From: Bacteroidales bacterium UBA1216
GTDB taxonomy: Bacteria > Bacteroidota > Bacteroidia > Bacteroidales > Paludibacteraceae
Assembly (NCBI GenBank): GCA_002309255.1
Contig: DBXI01000016.1
Location: 244-56,866, forward strand
Direction: 5' to 3'
Length of the DNA stretch: 56,623 nucleotides
Below, piece after piece: positions 43,654 through 53,900 of this stretch. The position numbers and the translations under genes were made by a program. The notes under the pieces were generated by a model. The model was not told the origin of the DNA. It did not search any database and saw only the letters and a list, made by a program, of their open reading frames with translations. Position 1 is the stretch's first letter, and every line of letters starts with the position of its first letter.

Positions 43654-45741
43654 TTAAGATATTTCGCGGTAGCCGAGTTTCTGCTCGGGGTTGAGTCGTG
43701 CGAGGCCGTCGCGATAGACCTGGGTGTAGCCGGTGGAGAGCGTCGGATCGTCGTCGAGGACGCTGTTCGCGGCTTCGCGGGCGAGCTGGAGGATCTGCCC
43801 ATCGGTGGCGAGACTGGCTATCTTGAAGTTTACGGGGTCACCGGACTGCGCCGTGCCTTCCAGATCGCCCATGCCTCGGATCTGCAGGTCGGCCTCAGCT
43901 ATGCGGAAGCCGTCGTTGGTGGCTACCATGATATCCATTCGTTTGCGCGTCTCTGCGGACATCTGCGGCGGGGTGAGAAGGAGGCAGTAGCTCTGATCGG
44001 CTCCGCGCCCTACTCTTCCGCGGAGCTGGTGAAGCTGACTGAGTCCGAAGCGCTGGGCGTCCTCGATGATCATGACGGAGGCGTTGGGCACATTCACCCC
44101 GACCTCGATGACCGTGGTGGCAACGAGGATCTGCGTCTCGCCGCTGACGAAGCGCTGCATCTGCAGGTCTTTGTCGGCGGCGCGCATCTTGCCGTGCACC
44201 ATCGAGATGCGGAACTGCGGGAAGGTCTCAACGAGCTTGTTGTAACCGTTCTCCAGATCGGCGAGGTCAAGTTCCTCGTTCTCCTGAATGAGCGGATAGA
44301 CCACGTAGATCTGCCTGCCGAGGCCTACCTGCTTGATGATGAACTCATTGATTGACTTGCGCCGTAGGTTCGAGTAGTGGTAGGTCTGAATGGGTTTGCG
44401 TCCGGGCGGGAGCTCGTCGATGACGGAGACCTGCAGATCGCCATAGACGGTCATCGCCAGTGTGCGCGGGATAGGTGTGGCGGTCATGACCAGCACGTGC
44501 GGCGGCCGGCTGTTCTTCGCCCAGAGCTTGGCGCGCTGGGCTACACCGAAGCGGTGCTGCTCGTCAACGATCACGAGGCCGATGTTACCGAACTGCACTG
44601 TATCCTCTATTAGCGCGTGCGTACCTATAAGAAGGTTGATCTCGCCGCGCTGCAATGCGGGCAGCAGTTCGGCGCGCTGCTTCTTCGTGGTGGAACCGGT
44701 GAGTAGCTCCACGCGCACATCGGAGCCCTGCAAGAGCTGCCGGAGTGTGGCGAGGTGCTGGTTAGCCAATATCTCCGTGGGTGCCATGATACAGGCCTGA
44801 TAGCCGTTGTCGATCACCAGCAAGGCGCACAGCAGAGCTACGAGCGTCTTACCCGAACCTACATCGCCCTGCAGGAGGCGGTTCATCTGCTTGCCGGACT
44901 TCATGTCGGCATGTATCTCCTTGATCACGCGTTTCTGCGCGTTGGTGAGTTCAAAGGGCAGGAGGTTCTTGTAGAAGTAGTTGAAGTGCCTTCCTACGAC
45001 GGAGATGATGAAGCCCTCGGTGTGTCGCCGTCGCGCCGAGGCGCGGCTGAGGATAGAGAGCTGGTTGTAGAACAGCTCTTCGAACTTCAGCCGTTCGCGG
45101 GCTTTCTGCATCGAGGGGGTGTCATTCGGGAAGTGTATCTGATGGATCGCTTCGGTGCGGTTCATCAAGTGATAGCGCTGGATGATGTCCGCCTGGAGGG
45201 TCTCCGGCAGACCACGATCCACATCGGGCATCAGTCCGGCGATGATCGTTCGCATGGCTTTGGAGTTGATGCCGCTGTTCTTCATCCGCTCAGTGGTGTT
45301 ATAGTGCGGCTCAAGACCGGTGACCATCTGCGGGGTGACCTTGTCTAAAGGCGTGAGCTCAGGGTGAACGAAGTTGTAGGTGCGGTTGAAGCGCGACGGT
45401 TTGCCGAAGAGCAGATACGGAACGCCGGTCTGGAGCTTGAGGTACTGTATGCCCTTGAACCAGACGAGTTCGATCTGCGACTGCCCGTCACTGAACATAG
45501 CCGACATCCGCTGCGCACGGCCGATGCCCATGGTGTGGAACTCGAGGATCTCGCCTTTGATCTGCACGAAGGTGTCCTCGTCGGCAATCTCGTGGATGAA
45601 GTAGAACCGTGAGCGGTCGATGTACTTGAAGGGATACTGTTCAAGGAGCTCGGCGGCTGTATTGACGCCCAGCTCCTTACGCAGAATGTCAGCCCTGCGT
45701 GAGCCGACATTCTTGCAGTATGTGATGTCTTTGTCAAGCAT
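43654..45741 (-). CDS. recG: ATP-dependent DNA helicase RecG
   Basis: The 695-residue product unwinds stalled replication forks and branched DNA. The N-terminal wedge/OB domain is seen at QIKGEILEFHTMGIG (about residues 60-75). Helicase motifs follow in order: Walker A GDVGSGKT at 292-299, PTEILANQH, the DEQHRFG box (DEQH at 393-396), VMTATPIPRT, and MVHGKM, then VATTVIEVGVNVPNA and QLRGRVGRG. Length and motif order match the family. The gene starts at 45741; a clear promoter was not seen in the 131 bp upstream, which mostly holds the tonB terminator. Confidence 0.96.
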   Translation of the reverse strand: MLDKDITYCKNVGSRRADILRKELGVNTAAELLEQYPFKYIDRSRFYFIHEIADEDTFVQIKGEILEFHTMGIGRAQRMSAMFSDGQSQIELVWFKGIQYLKLQTGVPYLLFGKPSRFNRTYNFVHPELTPLDKVTPQMVTGLEPHYNTTERMKNSGINSKAMRTIIAGLMPDVDRGLPETLQADIIQRYHLMNRTEAIHQIHFPNDTPSMQKARERLKFEELFYNQLSILSRASARRRHTEGFIISVVGRHFNYFYKNLLPFELTNAQKRVIKEIHADMKSGKQMNRLLQGDVGSGKTLVALLCALLVIDNGYQACIMAPTEILANQHLATLRQLLQGSDVRVELLTGSTTKKQRAELLPALQRGEINLLIGTHALIEDTVQFGNIGLVIVDEQHRFGVAQRAKLWAKNSRPPHVLVMTATPIPRTLAMTVYGDLQVSVIDELPPGRKPIQTYHYSNLRRKSINEFIIKQVGLGRQIYVVYPLIQENEELDLADLENGYNKLVETFPQFRISMVHGKMRAADKDLQMQRFVSGETQILVATTVIEVGVNVPNASVMIIEDAQRFGLSQLHQLRGRVGRGADQSYCLLLTPPQMSAETRKRMDIMVATNDGFRIAEADLQIRGMGDLEGTAQSGDPVNFKIASLATDGQILQLAREAANSVLDDDPTLSTGYTQVYRDGLARLNPEQKLGYREIS

Positions 45742-45772
45742 AAATAGACCGCACCTTTGGTGCTAAAAGATA

Positions 45773-45869
45773 AAAGACCGTTGCACTAAAAGAAAAAAGC
45801 CTAATTACATGTCTTATCGAGAGTATATAGGCTTTTCTCTTTTATCTTTGAGTGCGAAGCACGGTCTTT
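45773..45869 (-). terminator. Compound terminator behind tonB
   Basis: An inner 16-bp stem with one mismatch (45788-45803 with 45828-45843, TAGGCTTTT core) is extended outward by ACGGTCTTT pairing with AAAGACCGT (45773-45781 and 45861-45869). On the minus strand a long T-rich run follows the inner stem. It contains the second copy of the 17-bp repeat at 3425-3441. Confidence 0.8.
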
Positions 45870-45872
45870 CGA

Positions 45873-46553
45873 CTATTGCAGACGGAAGCTAACCGGTACG
45901 GTATATTTTACGCGCACGGGTTTACCACGCTGCTGACCGGCTTTCCACTTAGGCATCGATTTGATCACGCGCACGGCCTCTTTGTCGAGCGAAGCGTCAC
46001 CGCCGGAGCGAACAACCTCAACGTCAACGATCGAACCGTCCTTGTTCACCACGAACTGGCAGATCACACGACCTTGGATACCGTTCTCCTGTGCGATAAC
46101 CGGATACTTCACGTTCTCGCTCAGGTACTTGAACAGCGCCTGCTGTCCGCCGGGGAACTCAGGCATCTTCTCTACAACCATGAAGATAACCTCTTCCTCC
46201 TCTTCCTCAACGGGCGTCTCAACAGGAGCAGCGATAACGACCTCGACCTCCTTGTCATCCTCGGTTTGGATGTCGATGTCCTCTACTTCCTTCTCATCCT
46301 CAACGACGTTGAGCACCTCGACCTCTTGCACTTGTGGCGGTGGGGGCGGAGGGGTAACGTCCTGTGATGTCTGTTGAATCTCTACTTCTTCCTCGAAGCT
46401 CATGTCCAGGTCTGCCACCTCGTACTTGGTGACCTCTTTCTCCGTCCACTCAAGTGCTACATAGCAGATACTCAGCGTGAAAGCCAAACCTATGAGGACA
46501 TAGGTTAGTTTCTTGTCTTCCAAACTGGCTCTTGGTGATTTTTTCAGTTGCAT
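45873..46553 (-). CDS. tonB: Energy transducer TonB
   Basis: The 226-residue product couples the inner-membrane proton gradient to outer-membrane receptors. It has a single N-terminal membrane helix (LTYVLIGLAFTLSICYVAL), a proline run PPPPPPQVQEVEV (about residues 68-80), a Glu/Val-rich periplasmic spacer, and a C-terminal TonB domain with MPEFPGGQQALFKYLSENVKYP, GRVICQFVVNKDGSIVDVEVVRS and LDKEAVRVIKSMPKWKAGQQ. This is the usual Bacteroidetes form. It has its own promoter and terminator, so it is a one-gene transcript. Confidence 0.95.
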   Translation of the reverse strand: MQLKKSPRASLEDKKLTYVLIGLAFTLSICYVALEWTEKEVTKYEVADLDMSFEEEVEIQQTSQDVTPPPPPPQVQEVEVLNVVEDEKEVEDIDIQTEDDKEVEVVIAAPVETPVEEEEEEVIFMVVEKMPEFPGGQQALFKYLSENVKYPVIAQENGIQGRVICQFVVNKDGSIVDVEVVRSGGDASLDKEAVRVIKSMPKWKAGQQRGKPVRVKYTVPVSFRLQ

Positions 46554-46624
46554 ATAGATTTAAATTTATTATGTATCGCACGTGTGTTCGCGCCTGATTT
46601 TACGTATAAGCACGAAATACGCTG

Positions 46625-46655
46625 CAAATATACAAAAAAATTCTGAAATATGCAA
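46625..46655 (-). promoter_or_regulatory. Bacteroidetes-type promoter of tonB
   Basis: On the minus strand TATATTTG (46625-46632) and TTGC (46652-46655) are 19 bp apart. The leader is about 65 bases and begins with a purine-pyrimidine-rich stretch. Confidence 0.8.
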
Positions 46656-46811
46656 ATATTTCTGCAAAAAAATTGCATTTTGTCGAATATTTTTTCGATT
46701 TTTTGTCAAATCGCCCCATTTCCGACATCTGTTCTAACTCTTTTTCGCGCTAATCGCGTGCGCACAATATTGAATAGTCCCTGCCGTTTAGTCACGCGCA
46801 AAATTCCCGGG

Positions 46812-46855
46812 ACTTTATCGGAAGTATATCGAGGTTTTATCGAGAGAACATCGAG
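46812..46855. repeat. 11-bp tandem array with TATCGAG core
   Basis: Four units (ACTTTATCGGA, AGTATATCGAG, GTTTTATCGAG, AGAACATCGAG) lie in the divergent tonB/S23 gap. They match, on the opposite strand, the array behind tex. The rest of the 675-bp gap (46656-46811 and 46856-46993) holds nothing else I recognise. Confidence 0.8.
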
Positions 46856-46993
46856 AGTAACCCCCTGTTCTTTGTTTTGCGTGAAAGGGGCGCATTCGCA
46901 GCAAAAAATAGCACATTTTCATCCTTTCAAACCGCCCAAAAATCGCCATTTCGGTGAAAAAACAACAAAAAATCATATTTTTCTGCCATTAGA

Positions 46994-47025
46994 TTTGCAA
47001 ATGTCATTTTTTTTTTGTAACTTTG
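46994..47025 (+). promoter_or_regulatory. Bacteroidetes-type promoter of the S23-like/giant gene operon
   Basis: TTTG (46994-46997) and TAACTTTG (47018-47025) are 20 bp apart with a T-run between. Transcription should begin near 47032, giving a leader of about 200 bases that contains the whole left octamer array. Confidence 0.8.
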
Positions 47026-47081
47026 CGCCCGACTTTTTGTGGTCGTGTGTGTAGGTGTATGCGTATATACGCGAGAGAAAC

Positions 47082-47193
47082 AATTAGCCAACTAGTCAAC
47101 TAGACGGCTAGACAACTAGACGACTAGTAAGCTAGAGGCTACGACAACTAGTCAGCTAGACGGCTAGACAACTAGACGACTAGTAAGCTAGAA
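47082..47193. repeat. CTAG octamer array, left of the S23-like gene
   Basis: About 14 octamers of the form NRCTAGAC (AACTAGTC, AACTAGAC, GGCTAGAC, GACTAGTA, AGCTAGAG and others) stand head to tail. Seven of them form a higher-order unit of 56 bp present nearly twice (AACTAGTC at 47090 and again at 47146). Bases 47108-47158 are identical to 47873-47923 in the right array. Confidence 0.9.
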
Positions 47194-47228
47194 AACCAGA
47201 AACAAACAATAATAAACAAACGAATAAA

Positions 47229-47789
47229 ATGACCCCACTTAACGAGAACGGATTTTTGCAGTACCCGGGGGACTATAGGCAGCTGCTGTTCTACAAGAAG
47301 GCAACCATCCTATACGACATGACCTACTGGTATCAAGAGCATAATCTGTATCGTGGCGACCGCACGAAAGACCAGATGGAACAAGCGGCCAGAAGCGGGA
47401 AACAAAATGTGGTGGAAGGAAAAGCCGACGGCATGACCAGCAAGGAGATGGAAATCAAGTTGCTAAACACGGCACGGGGAAGTCTGATGGAGCTCTTGGA
47501 GGATTACGAAGACCAACTGCGGTCCAGAAGACTGGAGAAATGGGAGAAAGGTCATCCGCGGTATGAGAGAATGGTGCAATACTGCTACAGGCACCATGAC
47601 TTGAAAAACTATCAGCCATACTACGAGCGCTGGACGACAGATGAGTTCTGCAACGTGGCGCTGACGCTCATCCATCAAGCAGACAGAGGACTGTTAACCT
47701 ACCTGCAGATTGTAGAAAAATCCTTCCTGGAAGAAGGAGGCCTGAAAGAAAAAATGTCCGCCGCAAGAAGAAAAGTGAGAGGGTATTAA
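47229..47789 (+). CDS. Four-helix-bundle protein related to S23 (23S rRNA intervening-sequence) family
   Basis: The 186-residue product has the marks of the four-helix-bundle family that includes S23 proteins: an aromatic N-terminal part (YKKATILYDMTYWYQEH), then DQMEQAARSGKQNVVEGKADGMTSKEMEIKLLNTARGSLMELLEDYEDQL (about residues 55-105) that matches the core helices of the group. It is longer than the common 120-residue form, with a C-terminal extension (about 110-186), fitting the 'suffix' subtype. The same fold is used by the Avd accessory protein of diversity-generating retroelements, but no reverse transcriptase is near. It is soluble, with no signal peptide. It sits between two CTAG octamer arrays, and both this gene and the next are preceded by a similar ACAAACGAA leader. 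Function unknown. Confidence 0.8.
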   Translation: MTPLNENGFLQYPGDYRQLLFYKKATILYDMTYWYQEHNLYRGDRTKDQMEQAARSGKQNVVEGKADGMTSKEMEIKLLNTARGSLMELLEDYEDQLRSRRLEKWEKGHPRYERMVQYCYRHHDLKNYQPYYERWTTDEFCNVALTLIHQADRGLLTYLQIVEKSFLEEGGLKEKMSAARRKVRGY

Positions 47790-47814
47790 CCAACTAATCA
47801 ACTACTCAGCCGAA

Positions 47815-47926
47815 AACTAGTCAGATAGACGACTAGTATGCTAGAGACTACGAGAACTAGTCAACTAGACGACTAGACAACTAGACGACTAGTAAGCTAG
47901 AGGCTACGACAACTAGTCAGCTAAAT
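47815..47926. repeat. CTAG octamer array, right of the S23-like gene
   Basis: About 14 octamers of the same family as the left array (AACTAGTC, GACTAGTA, TGCTAGAG, AACTAGAC and others), in the same orientation. A looser start (AACTAATC, AACTACTC) reaches back to the stop codon of the S23-like gene. Identity with the left array covers 51 bp. Confidence 0.9.
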
Positions 47927-47976
47927 AGAAGCGAAAGAACACAACAAACGAAAATAACAAATAAAACACAAATACA

Positions 47977-50900
47977 ATGAAAAACGTTAAAACCTTGATG
48001 AACGGAGTGCGGGGAGAAGAGAAAGCCCCGAAAGCACAAGGGTGCGGAGCAATCACTCACGATGTTGCATCGAGAACGGCCCGAGTATTGTCTAGGATTG
48101 GCTCGATGAGCCTCAAGAACACCTCGCTGTTCGGGGTAATCCTTGCTCTACTGCTCACCTTTGGAGTGGGAGAGATGAAAGCGGCGACCATCTTTAACTG
48201 CGGTATTGATGTAAATGATACTTGGTATAAAGGTACAGGAACCATCAATTCCGGGAACTGGTTGGGAAGCAAAACTGCTTTTAACGGCGCAAATCTTGGA
48301 GCACTAACTTCTATGACTTTGGGCGGTCAGTATGATACGTGGGATAACAATCAAACTGATTATTGTTCCTGGAATGGTAACAACGGTATCCATATCCTTA
48401 TCAAGAAAGGCAGTACACAAATTACCAATTTCAAACTAACGTGCTATCACGATAGCAAAGATGGGAACAATAACGTATGGAAAACAAAAGGTGGTACAGG
48501 TAGCTGTAGTGATAGTGGATCATGGGGGACATATACTGTTGACATATCTGGATATGCCGCTGGTAATGATTACACTATCAAAGCGACATGGACATCTCCT
48601 TCGTCTCAGTCTAATAATGCAACTGCTAATTTCACAATCAATCCAGTAGTAACATTTAAAGCCAACGGTGGTACAGGTTCAGACTACACGCAGAGAGTGA
48701 CATATAATACCAACACTGCACTTACTGCAAATACCTTTACTAAAACCGGATACGATTTTGCAGGCTGGGCAACTTCTGCTGATGGTGATGTAGTTTATGC
48801 AGGTGGAGCTAATGTTAAACTGACAGCCCACACCAATCTCTTTGCCAAATGGACTGCAAAAACAACTACCATTACCTTGAATAACGCTGGCGCTACCACT
48901 TCCGGTTCGACAAGTGTAACAGCAACTTATGGTGAAGATATGCCGGCAATAACCTGCCCGACAAAGACCGGTTATACGTTTGGCGGCTATTGGGGTGCAC
49001 CTGGGGGAAGTGGTCCAAAATATTACAACGCTGATGGCTCCAGTAATGCTACATGGCTAAATACAGAATCCACTTATACTCTCTACGCCGCATGGGCAGA
49101 GAATAAATCTACCATTACGTTAGTTGCTTCTCCAAGTGGCAAAGGCACATTCCAAGTTGGAGGAGAAACGGTAACGAGTACGCTGGCTGGTGTAGCAACC
49201 ACACCTGCGGTAACCGCTATGGCTATTTCAGGATATAGATTCTCCAGTTGGTCTATCAGCGGCGGTGCAAGCATCAGCAGCACAACTGACAACCCGACAA
49301 CAGTAACGGGTGGTGGAGCTGGAACAGCAGCCACACTGACAGCTACGTTTGTGGAAGATTTGACCTATTATACGCTTCAGTTCGGTGCGCGTAGTGGGGA
49401 AACTTCCGGTAGCGTTGCCGCAAAAGATGATTCAGACGATCCTCTCACATCCGGTACAAAATACTTGTCAGGGACAAGCGTCACCTTGACAGCAACAGCA
49501 ACCGATGATGACTATAAATTTGATAGCTGGTACCCAGGGTGGACAACCGGTGATCCTGTTTCAACAGACAACCCGCTTACCTTCAGTTTGTCAGCTGATA
49601 CAAAAAGGTATGCACATTTTGTACAGAAGACAACGTCGATTACTCTGAATAAAGGCATTGGCTCTGGTGGTACAGCAGGTCCCGTAACTGCGACACACGG
49701 AAGTACGACATTATCCACTAATCCGTTAGTCTGTCCTGCTAAATCCGGCTATACATTTACAGGTTATTGGACAGAAGCAAGTGGCGGAGTAAAAGTCATT
49801 GATACGGATGGCACATTGGTAGCCTCTGTATCGGGCTATACCAAATCCGGCAACAAGAAGTGGGATTATGATGATCCGACTTTGACCCTTTATGCACAAT
49901 ATACGGAGAAATTAACTACCGTTACTATCAATGTTAGTCCGGCAAGTTCAGGTACATTGACTTTGGATGCAGCAGCATTTACTCCAGGCAACACAACAAC
50001 AGCAGGCGTTACAACCAGCCATAGTGTTGTAGCTACTGCTGCCAATGACTACACATTCTCTTCTTGGAGTGTTAGCGGCAACGCAACAGGTACTTCTTTG
50101 ACTAACACCTACACACTGAAAGGTAACGGTAGTGCCGGCACAGGTACGCTGACTGCAAACTTCACACTTACTCCTTGTAAACTATATAAAGTTTCTGTTG
50201 CTAAAAACGGTAGTACTACCGACAAGGGAGCAATGAGTTATGATGCAACGGAGCACGCTTATTACAAAGACATCACGACTGATGCCTCGCCTTACTATTT
50301 CCGTTTCTATTACAACGACAGTGAACAATATTGCTCTGACTGGTCGAGCAAAGCTGGAGGCGATGCATACTCCAGCGGTAAACAAATTCCCGCTAATGAT
50401 TCCAAAATAGATTGCGACCAATCAGTAGGCGGATGGGGCGACAAACCAGCCATGTACTACAATGGTGAAAGCGGAACCACTATCCGTATCTGGTTTGACT
50501 TCCAGAACAAGAAAGTGTGGATCACAGCGGACAAAGACAAAGAATATGTGTTACGTGGCGCATTTGCTGATGACGGTAGTCAAGCCGATGGCATGCCAGG
50601 TTGGTCAGCAACTACATCATACTTTGATGGTTTGGCAAGCGGTAATACAGGAACTATCTCTTGCACACTAAATGCCTCAGAGTGGTATCACGCAAAAATA
50701 TATAACGTGTATACGAAAACATGGTACGGCCCAAGTTCTGACACTGGTTTAAGCGATGGCACGCTATCAACAGCAACAGCCGGTGGAGGTGGAGATTTCT
50801 ATTTCCAAGCTACCATTGCAGGATCTTACATGTTCACTCTTGACTTATCATCGGGGACGAAGATGAAAGTAGATTACCCAAGCGCTTATTCCGTCACTTA

Positions 50901-53900
50901 TTCTGCTCATACCATAGCAGGAACAAGCGGTGAGTCGGATGATCCTACGGCAACATACAATTCAGGCGCGAGCAGCGTATCGAGCGGCGGATACGTACCG
51001 AGCAGCACAAGTGTGACCTTCACAGCCGCAGCAGCTAAATCAGGATACACATATAACGGCTGGTACGATGCAGCTACAGGTGGCACACAGAAATCACCTG
51101 CATCGAGCTACTCGGAGACAGTAAGCGGCAACATAACGCGTTACGCCCGATACACACAGAACACGCACAGTGTAACTCTGACTAATGCTAATTCGACATA
51201 CGGAACTGTCAACACATCCTCACCGGTAACCGTTGGTGAGGCAGAGGCTGTACAGATTCAGGCTACACCAAAGTCGGGTTATATGTTCAATGGTTGGACT
51301 AAGACAAGTGGTTCGGGTACAGTGACGTACCATGTAGGCGCAGGTGCCGACCAGCTGGAAGACGGTAGCGGCGCAAGCAAAGCTACAACGTATATTACCA
51401 CCACTGGCAATGTCACCCTGCAGGCCACATGGGATGAAGACCGTTCGTCGGGATACTATTTGCGTTATGGCAACAGCGGAAAAGATGGCGATGGAAATTC
51501 TGCCCCTGGTATGGCCTTTGATTGGACAACAGAAGAAACAGATGGTGTGTTCTACAAGAACCCCGGAGAGACAACAGGAACTGTTTCCTACTTCACACTG
51601 ACCTGTGGGGGTAGTGATGTAGGAAAAGTATATGAGTTCAAAGTTACCGACCATAGCAGTTGGTACGGCTACAACGCTGCCGCAGGTGGTAAGATTGATG
51701 CCACCATCACCGACCAGACACTAAACACTTCATACGGAAACGGTCGCTTGTGCATCGTTATGCCGGGTAGCTACGTATTCAAGTGGGATTCGAGCACCAA
51801 AAAGTTGAGTGTAACCTTCCCGACCGGCTGCTACCTGCGTGGAACATTCAACTCATGGGGTTGGGGGAATCTGTTAGAGCCCACCGGCAATGCTAATGAA
51901 TATGCATGTACCGTTTCATTGTCTGCAAAGCAGACCTGGGCAGCACCCGACTATGGATTCAAGGTTGTGATTGATGGTGTACACTACGGCAAGAACAGCA
52001 CAAGTATATCTCGCGAAAGCAACTCAGCCTCAAGTATTTCTACAAGCGGGAGCAATATAGGTTTGGCTACTGATGTAGCAGGCAATTACACATTTACGGT
52101 CAACACATCCAGCAAGAATCTAACCGTTACCTACCCTACGGCGTATACAGTTACGTTCGGTTACGGCACGGGCGGCTCTGCAGTGACAGCAACAGCTACT
52201 AACCCGTCGGGCGCTATTGCAAGCGGCGACTATGTGGCGAGTGGGACAGACGTAACCTTCACGCAAACGCCAGCCACCGCAGGATACACGTTCAAAGGCT
52301 GGTACACGACAGCTGACGGCAACACAACTGTATCAACAATGGGCGTGAGTGACCATGTGCTGAACAGCCTGGGCGCCAACGCAACCGTTTACGCGCAATA
52401 CACCCCGAACGACTACACGGTGACGTTTGACTATTCGACGAATGGTGGGTCAATTGGTGAGCTGAATGGGGCAACGAATACGGCTGGAGTAGTAACAAAG
52501 TCTGTGACACATGGCTCGACGTATGGTGAGTTGCCAACGGCGACGAAGTCGGCACAGTGCTTCATGGGTTGGTACACGGCGTCGGACGGCGGCACGAAGG
52601 TGACGAGCGAGACGGCGGTGAGCATAACAGCAAATCAGACCTTGTATGCACGTTTTGAGAGTATCTATGAGGTGACCGTGCAATACAAGAGCGGTAGCGT
52701 GGTACTATCACCTCAAACCAAGGTGAACGCAGCTGCCACCGAGTGCGCAGCAGAGATTAGTGCTCCGGAGATTTTGGGTTACACCTTCAGCAGTTGGTCA
52801 GGTTCGAACGCGACGTTCGCAGATTACAGGAGCGCAACGACCACCGTCAAGGCATCTGCCCTTACAACGATTACAGCGAACTATAGTCTGATCCCGACTG
52901 TTTACTTCAAGAACAACCTGAGTTGGGAGCATGTGTATGTAACGTTTGATAACACATGGACAAGTTCTGTTCCTTGCAACAACGGCAAGCCGTACTACGA
53001 GATGACGCAGTTGGGCGAGTCGGATATCTTCTACTGCGTTATACCTGACACCTATACAGCAAGCGATTATGCAGGATGGAAGGGGAATATAGCATTCGAC
53101 AATCATGGATTTGATGCCTCGGAGAATGTGGGCGCTAAGACAGGCGGATTTGATACCGGCGAGTTCCTCGGACGTGGCGACTTTGATCCGAAGGCTACGA
53201 TGTTCATCCCGTATAACGGTGACAGCGAGACGCGCAACGGCGGAACGTACTACCGCACCGGCTGCTGGATGAAGTACAACTCTACCCAATCCGGCTACTC
53301 AGTAAAGATGAACACATGGGTTAACTACGCCCACGAAGATACATTGACAGTTGACCTGACGGCGGATGTAGTCGGAGGATTTGAGTTCAGCGCAACAGTC
53401 AACTTGCAGCACCCGAACTACACGTACGGATTCAAGCTATATAAGGACTACCAAAAGAACACCAGCGATCTGTATTACAGCAACAGCGGTGAGGTTTGGG
53501 CGACCACGACGTCGTTGCCATGGGATTTTGCGACCAAGGTAGATGACGTATCCGTGACCGCAGACAGCAAGCGCTGCGGATTGCATACAGAGGCGTTGGG
53601 CAAATACAAGATCATTGTAACGTTCGGCACAGGTCGTCCGGTAGTGGATGTTGTTTATCCGGTAAGTGTCAATGACTGGAGGTTGGTATATAAAGACCGT
53701 GCTACCTGGTCGAATGGTGCGCATACAGCAAGCTGGTATCACCCCTCACGCGTGATCAAAGCTAAGGCAGATGCGGAAGATATAGTATCATTCTATGTGA
53801 GCAAAGCCGATGGTGCAAACGCAACGGTTGAGTTGCAAAAGTGTACGGCTATTGACGGAGGTACCGGTGCGCAGACCTGGGAGAAGCAGGGCGAAAACCT

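Noticed and set aside
46650..47054. 134-residue plus-strand frame in the tonB/S23 gap
   Set aside because: It spans an 11-bp array and the promoter at 46994-47025, has no ribosome site and a Phe/Cys-rich composition typical of A/T-rich non-coding DNA.
47229..47789. Diversity-generating retroelement built around the Avd-like gene
   Set aside because: No reverse transcriptase and no template/variable repeat pair with adenine-specific differences was seen; only the shared fold remains.
47082..47926. Octamer arrays as a CRISPR array
   Set aside because: Units are contiguous with no spacers, far too short, and no cas gene is near.
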